Shown: piece after piece, positions 42,602-50,464 of the stretch
Position numbering within the stretch: position 1 is the first letter of the stretch
How the letters are laid out: each line of letters opens with the position of its first letter
Virus record (IMG/VR): IMGVR_UViG_3300021420_000019
Coordinates: 1-64,000 of that record
Length of the DNA stretch: 64,000 nucleotides
Reading direction: 5' to 3' (one strand)
From: a virus
Notes under the pieces: model-generated
What the model saw: only the letters and a program-made list of their open reading frames with translations
The model's database searches: none
Told to the model about the DNA's origin: nothing
Program-made: the position numbers and the translations under genes

Positions 42602-42881
42602 CGGTCACCTTTTCTATCCTTGGAAGTGCTTCATCTTGAGTCATCAACATTAATTGAATAGAACCAAAAGCGGGTATCTCATGAATCTGTTGCTTCTTAT
42701 CGAACTGATACACCCGCACTGTGCTATCACTGAAGCTACGTATGGTCAACATACGTTGTGCTATGTATGGGTTCCCTGGATTCGGACGGGCCTGAATCTG
42801 CACCTCGACTTGGTTCTCGACGCACATCTGGTTGAACTCTTCCGATACCAGGGTCTTCCCGTTGGGGCCGTCGAATAGCAT
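42594..42881 (-). CDS. hypothetical protein
   Basis: 95 residues, beta-rich. It starts MLFDGPNGK and overlaps the next gene by eight bases. Unknown. Confidence 0.6.
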   Translation of the reverse strand: MLFDGPNGKTLVSEEFNQMCVENQVEVQIQARPNPGNPYIAQRMLTIRSFSDSTVRVYQFDKKQQIHEIPAFGSIQLMLMTQDEALPRIEKVTDV

Positions 42882-43078
42882 TAAATATTCTCGGATAAAT
42901 CAGTTATCTTAGTAACCTTTTCTTGCACCGGCACCAACTTCAAGGTCGGTCCGAATGAATTAGCTATTACTCGAAACTGCTGCGCCACCGCTGGACATTC
43001 AAGCATAGGATCATCAAGACTGAAGTCCAGCCTTACAATAACGAGCAAATCGTCTCCGTCTTTTACGTAGACTTTCAT
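42881..43078 (-). CDS. small hypothetical protein
   Basis: 65 residues, beta-rich. Shares a KVTKITDLSE-like ending style with its neighbour's PRIEKVTDV, hinting at a duplicated gene pair. Unknown. Confidence 0.55.
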   Translation of the reverse strand: MKVYVKDGDDLLVIVRLDFSLDDPMLECPAVAQQFRVIANSFGPTLKLVPVQEKVTKITDLSENI

Positions 43079-43413
43079 GATAGTGTCACTGGTCCGCCGG
43101 ACTTCAGTGCTGCGGTAGCCTGCTGAGCCTTTAACGCTGCCTCTGCCGCTAGCTGTGCGGCATTAGGACCTGTCGCCTGGACGATGACCTGCTTGTTAAA
43201 TACACCGCTCCCTACCGCCTTCGCGTTGCACTCATCTCCGCAGTATACAAACTTGCGGTCGTCCATAGTCTGGACAGTTCGAAGCGAGTTAAGCCAAGGG
43301 TTGGCTTGAAAGGCCTCTACCTGGCCCTCTTGGGTCTGCGGGAACGTGGCGGTCTTTCCACATCCCGGGTTATCACAGCTTAAAGTTACGAACGAAGAAA
43401 TTATGGCGCTCAA
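43075..43413 (-). CDS. zinc-site-containing hypothetical protein
   Basis: 112 residues. CDNPGCGKTATF near 13-24 and CGDEC near 58-62 form a treble-clef-like Cys4; an Ala/Gln-rich helix ends the protein. Unknown. Confidence 0.6.
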   Translation of the reverse strand: MSAIISSFVTLSCDNPGCGKTATFPQTQEGQVEAFQANPWLNSLRTVQTMDDRKFVYCGDECNAKAVGSGVFNKQVIVQATGPNAAQLAAEAALKAQQATAALKSGGPVTLS

Positions 43414-43979
43414 TTGATTCTCCTTTTATACAACTTTTCAAAACGGTTTAGGAACATTTCCTTTGCTTGGGCCGGGGTCCACTGCTCGATCTTAATACCG
43501 TTGCTCTTAAAGCCTTCCCACTCCTCTGCTTCTTCAAATGTACAGTTCATTATCTGGCGCTTCTCCTCGAAAAGCATGCTGTTGTCCGCTAACTTTACTG
43601 ATTCGGGTTCCACAACTGAAAAACCAAATCGATCCGCAATCGCTCCCTGTACTACAGATTCTAGCTTCCGATAGATACTTCCAGCTTCTGTGAAGTGCTT
43701 CAACGGCCTAGAAAGATCAGAGAGGTAGGACTCCGAGGCGTCGTGCATTAAGCGATCAAAGGCCTCGGAATCGGGACCTAAGAAACTACAATAATAACTA
43801 TGCTGCGAAATTGAATAAAAATGTTTTGCGTGGCCTGTCCACCTGCATTGATTTGACAAAGAATGCGCTATGTCAATAATGTCAATGTCCTCAAGTCGAG
43901 GCTCTAGTAAGAAAAACTTCTTACCTGTATATGTACAGATGTAGGCCTTCTCAATATCGTTGCCTTTTTTATCTATCAT
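43410..43979 (-). CDS. HD-domain phosphohydrolase (YfbR-like)
   Basis: 189 residues. GHAKHFYSISQHSYYC near 49-64, HDASE near 79-83 and the downstream Asp give the H...HD...D metal set of 5'-nucleotidase-like HD enzymes. Probably dNMP dephosphorylation in nucleotide metabolism. Confidence 0.8.
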   Translation of the reverse strand: MIDKKGNDIEKAYICTYTGKKFFLLEPRLEDIDIIDIAHSLSNQCRWTGHAKHFYSISQHSYYCSFLGPDSEAFDRLMHDASESYLSDLSRPLKHFTEAGSIYRKLESVVQGAIADRFGFSVVEPESVKLADNSMLFEEKRQIMNCTFEEAEEWEGFKSNGIKIEQWTPAQAKEMFLNRFEKLYKRRIN

Positions 43980-44152
43980 TTCTTTTCCAATCCGCCGCTA
44001 ATTCCGCTCATTCCTGCACATATCGGACAAGGCACCGACTTGCGCTCTGGGTTCAAATCGACTACGTCCCAGTAGTGTTCGCGGTCACAGTGCATAACCC
44101 CGTTGACTGATGCCTGCGGCTTGTAGTCCTTGCGTTTCTTGGGCTCAGTCAT
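43976..44152 (-). CDS. small zinc-binding-like protein
   Basis: 58 residues starting MTEPKKRKD, overlapping the upstream stop. HCDREHYW and CPICAG form a likely zinc site. Unknown. Confidence 0.55.
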   Translation of the reverse strand: MTEPKKRKDYKPQASVNGVMHCDREHYWDVVDLNPERKSVPCPICAGMSGISGGLEKK

Positions 44153-44351
44153 CTTCTGTAGCCTCTCGAATAAATTCGATCTCCTCGAATGGGACAAACA
44201 CTTCCTTAGTTCTATATACGGTTGGATATCCACCGAGTCCGCGAATATGACTTAAAATTAATAATAAAGCGTTTGGGCCAACTGCGCCTGGGTTCATCTT
44301 ATAAATAGTGTTAAAGTCCCCGGATTTTGATTGAATATAGATATTCATCAT
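44145..44351 (-). CDS. small hypothetical protein
   Basis: 68 residues, mixed helix/strand. Coupled to the kinase gene by overlap. Unknown. Confidence 0.55.
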   Translation of the reverse strand: MMNIYIQSKSGDFNTIYKMNPGAVGPNALLLILSHIRGLGGYPTVYRTKEVFVPFEEIEFIREATEDD

Positions 44352-45031
44352 TTGCTGAGTCCTCTTAAGTACTCCGCCAGCGTGATAGCTTGTTCGCCGA
44401 GTAGTGCCTCGTGTCCCTCTGAATTAATCAATCGGAAATCAAAATTATAAAAATCTAGCGCGGTCTCTGATGGGTGATTGCTAGGGCGATCTGTTGCGTG
44501 ATACTGTGTTCCGTCTTCTTGTATTCTGGTCACCTTGACGTTATAACCGCCGCGTTGCTTGATACCGGCTGCCTCATTAGGAAAACGAACGTCGGTCACC
44601 AGCGCTATATCTAAGTTAGACGAGATGCTCGCGAATAACTTCTTGACCCAATAGTCTGGGTCCTGGGCTCTCCTGAATTCAGTTCCCCACCATTGAAGCA
44701 ACTTCGGATGCTTGCCGTATGGCGCTAGCTCTGAGACCTCTGGGTTCGGATCGGGCTGAACCCATTCTGGCAAATTAAGAATGTGCGCGAATGTCTCTCT
44801 GCGATTCTCTCGGGCTAACCAACGCTTACCTGTATCGGATACGAGAAACTCGTTCACTTCCTGGTATAGCGCGGTTGCGAACTTAAAGACTCCTACATTA
44901 ACCCCGCGCCATACTCGCTGATAACTGTGAGGCCTGCAACGTTCATTGAGTCGATCATAATGGTCAAGGATCGCTTCCGCAGCGGTATCCTTGCCCTGGC
45001 GTGCGCGATTTCCTAGCCCGATTAATAGCAT
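44348..45031 (-). CDS. deoxynucleoside monophosphate kinase-like
   Basis: 227 residues. P-loop GLGNRARQGKDTAA near 5-18, GVFKFATALYQEV and LVTDVRFPNEAAGI near 148 match the T4 gp1-type dNMP kinase family. Converts dNMPs to dNDPs, fitting the ThyX/NrdJ set. Confidence 0.85.
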   Translation of the reverse strand: MLLIGLGNRARQGKDTAAEAILDHYDRLNERCRPHSYQRVWRGVNVGVFKFATALYQEVNEFLVSDTGKRWLARENRRETFAHILNLPEWVQPDPNPEVSELAPYGKHPKLLQWWGTEFRRAQDPDYWVKKLFASISSNLDIALVTDVRFPNEAAGIKQRGGYNVKVTRIQEDGTQYHATDRPSNHPSETALDFYNFDFRLINSEGHEALLGEQAITLAEYLRGLSK

Positions 45032-45774
45032 TAGTCTATCACCTTTGCCGGGCCGCTATACCACCCAAAACAACTGAGACACTGCCAGCGCTGTTTCTGT
45101 CGAAGGGCTGTATACTCGAATCCACGGCGCTGTACTTTGTCTGAGCCGCACTTTGGGCACGCTTGGCGCTCTCCGCGATTAACGTTAGCGTGATTTGTTG
45201 CCCAGGGACGCAAGGCATAGTACACTTTTTCAAGAAGCGCCGTATCTTGCGCGTTATAGCGGCACATTAATTTCCAAGCCTTCGGGTCTCCCGCCATGCA
45301 ACTCAACCAGAGGTGTATGCCTGTGTTAGGGAGTTTTCTGCCTACGCCCAAATAATTTCCGAGATCATCCAATTTATTTGAATCGAAGCGAAATGCCTTA
45401 CGGGCTATCCTCAATGTATCAACGGTTTTAAACGGACTGGGCGGAGGGAGCCCGTGAGTTACAAATCGTGTAAAGGCCTTGCGAACGTCAAAGGAATTTC
45501 CATTATGAGCTACCAAAATATCAGCTTCATCAAATATTTTCCAAAGATCATTAACAAGTAGCTCATCATTTTCTAAATCTTTCTTATATCCTGGGTAGTC
45601 CGCGAGACACTTAGTGTGAATTTTGGATTCGCCCATAACTTTATAAGCATAGCTAAGAAGGAACCAATCCTTTTTATATGCCACGATTGACGTTTCCCAC
45701 TTGGGTCCCCAAGAAAATCCTAGCGAGGGGGCCGTCTCCAAATCGACAAAAATTATTTTTGCTTTCTCAGTCAT
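45031..45774 (-). CDS. RNase H-fold exonuclease with C-terminal zinc ribbon
   Basis: 247 residues. IIFVDLETAPS near 7-17, VAHNGNSFDVRKAF near 92-105 and CRYNAQDTALLEKVY near 178-192 give a DEDD set; CPKCGSDK...CLSCFG at the end is a zinc ribbon. Likely 3'-5' exonuclease with a nucleic-acid-binding tail. Confidence 0.82.
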   Translation of the reverse strand: MTEKAKIIFVDLETAPSLGFSWGPKWETSIVAYKKDWFLLSYAYKVMGESKIHTKCLADYPGYKKDLENDELLVNDLWKIFDEADILVAHNGNSFDVRKAFTRFVTHGLPPPSPFKTVDTLRIARKAFRFDSNKLDDLGNYLGVGRKLPNTGIHLWLSCMAGDPKAWKLMCRYNAQDTALLEKVYYALRPWATNHANVNRGERQACPKCGSDKVQRRGFEYTALRQKQRWQCLSCFGWYSGPAKVID

Positions 45775-46217
45775 GGTATCCTCAAATCTTTCGCTGGATT
45801 ATGCGGACAAAATCCGCCATTAATTCTCTTACCCCACTGGCAATTAAAGCACAAAGTTTGTAATCCGATAGGAAAACCATCCTTAACTATTGTTCTATAT
45901 TGCAAATTCTTAATTCCGCCCCTTCTCTTTTTATCTTCTGTTGCATCATCTTTGATGTGGTCTAGAGACAAAAAACTTAACTCTTTAGTTCCGCAACAAA
46001 CACAACCACTGTCCACACCGTAGTGCTCGATGCAAATTCTTTTCAATTCGAGCCGCCTACTCTTGATGTGGTCCGCATGAGTCGCGGCATACCTCGCGGA
46101 GATTTCCTTCTTCTTATCCGCATTATTTCTATACCACTCTTTAGAACGCCTATCGTGTTCTTCTTTATTGTCTTGATAATACTTAGCCCTATAAGCCTTC
46201 TTCTCTTCCTTTGTCAT
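45771..46217 (-). CDS. HNH endonuclease
   Basis: 148 residues. Very basic N-terminus, then GCVCCGTKEL, LSLDHIKDD and LCFNCQWGKR, the HNH with zinc Cys pairs seen in many free-standing phage endonucleases. Overlaps the exonuclease start. Confidence 0.88.
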   Translation of the reverse strand: MTKEEKKAYRAKYYQDNKEEHDRRSKEWYRNNADKKKEISARYAATHADHIKSRRLELKRICIEHYGVDSGCVCCGTKELSFLSLDHIKDDATEDKKRRGGIKNLQYRTIVKDGFPIGLQTLCFNCQWGKRINGGFCPHNPAKDLRIP

Positions 46218-46901
46218 CTATGGTTTACCCGCCCACACTCTTATTGCCTCTGTGCCGACTGAGCCGACAATAATACCGACTTTAAATCCGCGGAACCAGG
46301 AACGCTTTGCTTTCGCTTTTTCAAGTTTAACATCGGCCTCGCGGCTCGCTTTCTCGTCAACAATCTGTTTATTCAATCCTACAATCAGACTATCTTGTGC
46401 GCCGATTATACCGTCGTCTGTTATCAGTTTCGCGCTTAAATCTGACACTTGAAGCTTCAATGCGGGAATCTCTTCCAGTGCCTGCACGGTCTGAGTCGCG
46501 GCCTCTGGAGTGATCGTGTCCGTGTTTCCGTTCGACTGTACCGCTCCCGGCTTCAAAGGCAGCAGCAACTTCCAGCGATCTAATATCTGCTGCTGTGTAG
46601 CTTGAGAGTCTATCTGTTGTTGCTTCGCTAAACCAGAGATAGCTGTCTTGATCTCTTGATCTATCACCAAATTATGTTGCTCGCTGTCCGCTTTTAACTG
46701 CGCGATCTGGTCCGTTAAGGTCTTATTCGCGTTGGTATCTGTTACAACCTGACTGGCGGCCTGCTGCGCTTTATGGTCATCGTAGCGAACGAACATATTC
46801 TCGATGCCCTGCCCGGCGCGGAACAGAACGAACGCGACAATGCAGATGACAATTAAGCGCTCATGAGCCTTGATAAACGTGATCCATTTTTCTAGTGTCA
46901 T
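46218..46901 (-). CDS. membrane-anchored coiled-coil protein
   Basis: 227 residues from the ATG behind TTGAGGAAT. A membrane segment at about 17-32 (RLIVICIVAFVLF), then long Gln/Asp/Lys-rich helix with heptads, and GFKVGIIVGSVG near the end as a second hydrophobic segment. Spanin-like layout is possible; unproven. Confidence 0.6.
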   Translation of the reverse strand: MTLEKWITFIKAHERLIVICIVAFVLFRAGQGIENMFVRYDDHKAQQAASQVVTDTNANKTLTDQIAQLKADSEQHNLVIDQEIKTAISGLAKQQQIDSQATQQQILDRWKLLLPLKPGAVQSNGNTDTITPEAATQTVQALEEIPALKLQVSDLSAKLITDDGIIGAQDSLIVGLNKQIVDEKASREADVKLEKAKAKRSWFRGFKVGIIVGSVGTEAIRVWAGKP

Positions 46902-46906
46902 ATTCC

Positions 46907-47344
46907 TCAATTGTAGTCCGGATACTGCCGAAGTTTCTTCTTGGCCCACTTTCGATATTCTATAGTTCCGATTCTGCCAGCGTATCCGAATGCCTCACGT
47001 CCTAGGGCTTTAACCGCTGGCGGGCTATCCAAGTACAACGCAAGTTGAGTCAGCACGCGAATTATACTCAGCCCTTCAACCTTATGGAGACCATACCGGG
47101 TAAATGCGTTCTCTATCTTTCCTAAAAGAGAATTACAAGAGGCGCATAAAAGACCTCGAAATAGGCCGCTAGCATGGTCATGTTCAGTTGCCAGCCTCTT
47201 TCCAGTAGACTTTCTGCCGCAGCAAAAACATACGCCGCCCTGATAATTAAACACCTTACCCCACTCTGCGGGGGTTATATCAAATGCTACCCAAAGGTGC
47301 TTCTCTCTTCGTTTCTCAGTCGCGCTAACCATCAAATTCGTCAT
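46907..47344 (-). CDS. recombination endonuclease VII-like HNH protein
   Basis: About 145 residues. VCFCCGRKSTGK, TEHDHASGLFRG and LCASCNSLLGK are the endonuclease VII zinc/HNH set. The frame stays open to 47584, but that part overlaps a gene with a far better start, so MTNLMVSATEK at 47344 is preferred; the start is uncertain. Role: junction resolvase or homing endonuclease. Confidence 0.75.
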   Translation of the reverse strand: MTNLMVSATEKRREKHLWVAFDITPAEWGKVFNYQGGVCFCCGRKSTGKRLATEHDHASGLFRGLLCASCNSLLGKIENAFTRYGLHKVEGLSIIRVLTQLALYLDSPPAVKALGREAFGYAGRIGTIEYRKWAKKKLRQYPDYN

Positions 47345-47394
47345 TTCTCTTAAATACCCCTCAAGAGTAGGCCGTATCCCCACGGCAATAAACG

Positions 47395-47571
47395 CTATTT
47401 GATAGTTGAGACCTTGACCAGGTGGCCATATCCATCGAACATTCTGTATCCGCGCATGCCCTTTGTCTGCCACAGTAGCGGCATACCTGGCTCGATAGTG
47501 TACCAGGTCCTGCCAATCAAAACCTGATATACAGAATACTGATTGCCTTCGGCTAACGGTGATAGGGTCAT
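47395..47571 (-). CDS. small hypothetical protein
   Basis: 58 residues. ATG follows GGAGGTCAA and overlaps the upstream stop (ATGA), better than the long frame over it. Beta-rich, several Gly and Met. Unknown. Confidence 0.6.
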   Translation of the reverse strand: MTLSPLAEGNQYSVYQVLIGRTWYTIEPGMPLLWQTKGMRGYRMFDGYGHLVKVSTIK

Positions 47572-47981
47572 TTGACCTCCGCATACGATAGGATAGGCGA
47601 CGATTTCAAATCATACTTAGACTCGTAATGTTCTAGGCACTCTCGGCGGTCGATATCAAAGTTAAGCGCTAGCGCACCGAGGTCCCAGGCCTCTCTTTCG
47701 GACTTCATGACGAGTTCACCGAATGTCTCTTTTCCTGTGTGCTCCCGTCGGGGGTGCCTAGGATCATATTTCATGCCGGGTAGTCCGAATATCTCCGAGA
47801 TCATGTGCCCACACTCGTGCGCGAGTGTATTCACACTGGAATACTTAACCGGGATAGAGGTGATCTCTTTACGTACGACTATGCGGAATTTGTTTCTATC
47901 GCCGTCTACATCGCCTTCAAAATACGAATACCCGGGCTCGTCCTCATCGATATCTATCTCTACCACTACCGATCTTTTCAT
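47568..47981 (-). CDS. zincin-like protein with HECGH motif
   Basis: 137 residues. TLAHECGHMISEIFG near 52-66 is HExxH; EAWDLG downstream may supply a third ligand. Acidic N-terminus. A cytoplasmic metallopeptidase is likely; substrate unknown. Confidence 0.65.
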   Translation of the reverse strand: MKRSVVVEIDIDEDEPGYSYFEGDVDGDRNKFRIVVRKEITSIPVKYSSVNTLAHECGHMISEIFGLPGMKYDPRHPRREHTGKETFGELVMKSEREAWDLGALALNFDIDRRECLEHYESKYDLKSSPILSYAEVK

Positions 47982-48139
47982 TGCCTGTCCCTCAGAAACT
48001 CAGTGCCTGACGTGCGCAGAGCTTCCCTAGTGTCCTGATCGGACTCTTGTCTGCGTTCGCGGTCGATCTTGACTCGCATAGTGTGTAACTCGGTCGCTGC
48101 GAAGCGTTCTGTGTTGTCCTTATATTCTGAACGGGCCAT
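47978..48139 (-). CDS. small charged protein
   Basis: 53 residues from the ATG behind TAGGAGGAGTC. Very rich in Arg, Glu and Asp; helical. Unknown. Confidence 0.55.
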   Translation of the reverse strand: MARSEYKDNTERFAATELHTMRVKIDRERRQESDQDTREALRTSGTEFLRDRQ

Positions 48140-48209
48140 GACTCCTCCTATGTTAGTATATCGATCTTCGTCCATTCTGAAATTGTTCGACTATTCATCA
48201 TCAGCGCAT

Positions 48210-48677
48210 CTAACACAGCCATATACGCCAACAGTGACGGCTGACGCCTCCAATACTTGCGGTCGGTGCGTACGCGGTCTGGACAGGGATAATAGGCGCT
48301 TGTACATTAGTGGTCGTATTGTTAGAATTGTTACCGCCTGTCGCTGAATTGCTGTTAGTGTTAGCACTGGTAGCACTTGATGTGCTGTTCGCAGTGCTGG
48401 TTGTGCTCTGATTCTGTACCTGAGTCTGGGTTTGATTTTGTGTTTGATTCTGCAATTGACTCTGATTCTGCGGGGCCACTGTGGGGATAGCTTCACAGAT
48501 GAATGTCAGACCGTTATCGACTACAACTTGACCGTTGCCGTCGCCTGTGCCATTGCCTAGTGTGCCAGCGGGAACCTGTACCCTGACTTGACCTGGGGTT
48601 GCGCAGGTCCAACAAAATGCGCTAGTCGGAATAAGACTGAGAACAGATAGTGCTAGTGCCGCGATGAATGTTTTCAT
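48210..48677 (-). CDS. secreted Asn/Gln/Ser/Thr-rich protein
   Basis: 155 residues. Signal peptide (MKTFIAALALSVLSLIPTSAFC), then about 70 residues almost only N, Q, S, T and A (QNQTQNQTQTQVQNQ), a repeat-rich region, and a Cys/Trp ending. Own promoter upstream. An envelope or extracellular role is likely. Confidence 0.65.
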   Translation of the reverse strand: MKTFIAALALSVLSLIPTSAFCWTCATPGQVRVQVPAGTLGNGTGDGNGQVVVDNGLTFICEAIPTVAPQNQSQLQNQTQNQTQTQVQNQSTTSTANSTSSATSANTNSNSATGGNNSNNTTTNVQAPIIPVQTAYAPTASIGGVSRHCWRIWLC

Positions 48678-48707
48678 TTGGTCTCCTTATGTTCTAATTA
48701 CGCTATC

Positions 48708-48735
48708 AGTATAACAGAGCCTGTAAGGATGTCAA
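48708..48735 (-). promoter_or_regulatory. sigma70-like promoter
   Basis: Minus-strand TTGACA, 16-base spacer, TATACT, about 30 bases before the secreted-protein start. The -35 box overlaps the stop codon of the gene at 48732. Confidence 0.75.
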
Positions 48736-48902
48736 GCTTTATTTTCAGAAATCTTTAAGCGCTCTTGGGCCATAACCCAATCGATAGCATCTCGCTTGGA
48801 GTCGAAGGTCTTGGCCAAGGTCCCGTCAATATAGACCTCCCACTCAATCTTGTCTTGGCGTGGGCGCTCGTAGTTTCGGTTGCGTTTGATGATCTTGTGC
48901 AT
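48732..48902 (-). CDS. small basic hypothetical protein
   Basis: 56 residues, strongly basic N-terminus (MHKIIKRNRNYERPRQDK) and a WEVYIDG strand. ATG overlaps the upstream stop (TAATG). Unknown. Confidence 0.6.
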   Translation of the reverse strand: MHKIIKRNRNYERPRQDKIEWEVYIDGTLAKTFDSKRDAIDWVMAQERLKISENKA

Positions 48903-49357
48903 TACTCGTCCTTGTTTTGGTTTAAGTGACTTGCAATCTCTGTATTTTCAAATACATGGCGAGCAACTGATTCAATATACGCTCTCGGATATGGTTTAGG
49001 CATGGGCCATTGCGAGCAAGACAGCGTTAACTCTAAGATGATCTCAGATAAGGACTTATTGTCCAAAAACATGCTATTTGCACACGCAATCATAGATTCG
49101 GTGTTCATGCGAATCGTGTCTTCCTCTTCAGGCTCGTCAACCACTTGGACTATTGGCTTTGTATTTGGATAAACCCAAAGCCAACCGTTTGGTGTTTTCG
49201 CACTGACGAGACCGAGTGCTTTTTTAGCCTTTCGCATGGTCCGCCAACCTACTGGCGCGATCGTTCGGGCTTCCTTAGATGAAACTGAGCCCTTGGTCAA
49301 TTTGATCTTGAGCCAAGTTAGCGCTGCCTCCATTTCTTTTGGTTGTCTTCCTCGCAT
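48902..49357 (-). CDS. putative winged-helix regulator, first gene of the leftward block
   Basis: 151 residues from the ATG behind AACAGGAGGAATT. Residues about 10-65 (TWLKIKLTKGSVSSKEA...GWRTMRKAKKALGL...GWLWVYP) look like a winged helix seen beside phage primases and repressors. It lies next to the repeat-rich control region, so a replication or regulatory role is plausible. Confidence 0.55.
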   Translation of the reverse strand: MRGRQPKEMEAALTWLKIKLTKGSVSSKEARTIAPVGWRTMRKAKKALGLVSAKTPNGWLWVYPNTKPIVQVVDEPEEEDTIRMNTESMIACANSMFLDNKSLSEIILELTLSCSQWPMPKPYPRAYIESVARHVFENTEIASHLNQNKDE

Positions 49358-49373
49358 AATTCCTCCTGTTTCC

Positions 49374-49402
49374 AAGATAGCAAACTACGAATAACTTGTC
49401 AA
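49374..49402 (-). promoter_or_regulatory. leftward promoter of the early block
   Basis: Minus-strand TTGACA, 17-base spacer, TATCTT, right before the AGGAGG of the first leftward gene. Confidence 0.75.
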
Positions 49403-49404
49403 GA

Positions 49405-49458
49405 GAATTCTTGCCACCTTGTGCTTAATTGTTGCCTCCTTGACCTCGAATTCTTGCC
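49405..49458. repeat. direct repeats GAATTCTTGCC
   Basis: GAATTCTTGCC at 49405-49415 and 49448-49458, plus TTGTTGCC between; the second copy is inside the left arm of the large inverted repeat. Confidence 0.6.
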
Positions 49459-49495
49459 TTCTTGCCAACATGGCAACAAGAAGTCTGCCTCAGAG
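49447..49495. repeat. 49-bp inverted repeat, left arm
   Basis: CGAATTC-TTGCCTTCTTGCC...GGCAACAAG-N6-GCCTCAGAG. Each arm is itself a partial palindrome (TTGCC...GGCAA). Confidence 0.8.
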
Positions 49496-49639
49496 GGAGA
49501 GAGAGAGCAAGTAAACCAATATATAAGTATAAATAACTATAAGACCCCTTGGTATTGATAATAAAAGACTTATTATAATCACGTCCGAATTTGTAAAAAG
49601 TTATATGACTATTTTAATTAAATATAGTGGTCTCTGTGT
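49496..49639. other. AT-rich core between the 49-bp arms (candidate origin)
   Basis: 144 bases, very AT-rich except for a GGAGAGAGAGAG start and a CCCCTT. No convincing gene. Flanked by inverted protein-binding-like arms at the point where leftward and rightward transcription diverge; origin or replication-initiator region is an inference. Confidence 0.5.
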
Positions 49640-49688
49640 CTCTGAGGCGAACGACTTGTTGCCAACATGGCAAGAAGGCAACAATTCG
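49640..49688. repeat. 49-bp inverted repeat, right arm
   Basis: Inverted copy of 49447-49495: CTCTGAGGC-N6-CTTGTTGCC...GGCAAGAAGGCAA-CAATTCG. Outer segments match exactly; the centre AACATG is identical on the plus strand in both arms. Confidence 0.8.
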
Positions 49689-50147
49689 TTTTTGACCTAA
49701 ACTACTATGTAAAAATTACTGTCACCAACTGTTGGTGTCAGCATTTTAGTCCCAATGGCTCGCCTCGCATTGTGTCACCAGATAATGCCGTGGGGATACA
49801 GACATCATATAGGAGACCATGCGAAGCACATCAGACCAGGGATTTCAGCATTAAGCTGGAAGTGACCCAAGCTGATTAAGCGCTAACTCTTCGACAACAT
49901 AAACGCTTAAGCCATAAAGCCAAAGGTCAGCGATGCATTAGAGCAGCCTGGAAATATTCTGGTTCAGAAATTTTCAGGAAATTTGACGCACAAAATGACA
50001 AAAACGGCGAAAATCGGCGCAATAAGTATATTAAAGCAATATGTTTGCAACGATAAGTGCAACAAAACAAAGGTATTTGCTGCAAAACGCAACAAAATGA
50101 GCCGATTAACGACCGTCAGGACGCTAATCGAGGAATAATAAGAGCGG
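49689..50147. other. non-coding control region with small palindrome and GCAAC repeats
   Basis: Holds a 15-bp palindrome CACCAACTGTTGGTG (49723-49737) and, near 50040-50098, several GCAACAAAA/TGCAAC repeats and CGGCG-AAAAT-CGGCG. No gene with a credible ribosome site is seen. Probably operators or iterons. Confidence 0.45.
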
Positions 50148-50285
50148 ATGGAAGAGACTCCTTTCTATATAGCTGAAAACAAAAGAGATACCCGGGTGGA
50201 GTCCAGGAGTCCGCATCGCCCCCGGCACCCGTCGATGCCCGATGACGAATACGAAGGCGTCAAAAGTCCCACTAGTACGCAGTAA
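50148..50285 (+). CDS. 45-residue hydrophilic peptide
   Basis: ATG to TAATAA, with AAGAGCGG upstream. Arg/Pro/Ser-rich middle (SRSPHRPRHPS), acidic then Thr/Ser end. First possible gene of the rightward unit. A hairpin CGGGTG/CACCCG lies in its coding part. Uncertain. Confidence 0.4.
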   Translation: MEETPFYIAENKRDTRVESRSPHRPRHPSMPDDEYEGVKSPTSTQ

Positions 50286-50391
50286 TAACGTAAGGCACTC
50301 TAAGTACTTCATTTTAAAGATGTTACGTCAAAACTGAGTTTGTTTATTGGTCTGAGAAAGCTTTTAAGACCGTTTTTAAGAATGGGAACAC

Positions 50392-50464
50392 CCCGACATC
50401 GAATCGGGAGTGCGCTGGGAAGAGTCTCATAGCTCTTCCCGGCACCCTACTATGAGAGGGGTAT
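50392..50464 (+). promoter_or_regulatory. three-hairpin leader (copy 1)
   Basis: CCCGA/TCGGG hairpin (50392-50408), an 11-bp GCTGGGAAGAG/CTCTTCCCGGC hairpin (50414-50443), then CCCT...AGGG around the GAGAGGGG ribosome site of the next gene. Shared layout with 51469, 52831, 60219 and, on the other strand, 40166-40223. Confidence 0.7.

Noticed and set aside
46907-47584. 225-residue version of the endonuclease VII gene
   Set aside because: Its first 60 residues overlap a gene with GGAGG and an ATGA junction in another frame; the shorter start is preferred.
49528-49535. TATAAATA, a T4-type late promoter
   Set aside because: One copy in very AT-rich DNA; no copies were seen before late genes.
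49667-49879. 70-codon frame beginning inside the right inverted-repeat arm
   Set aside because: No ribosome site, the start is part of the repeat, and the composition does not look coding.
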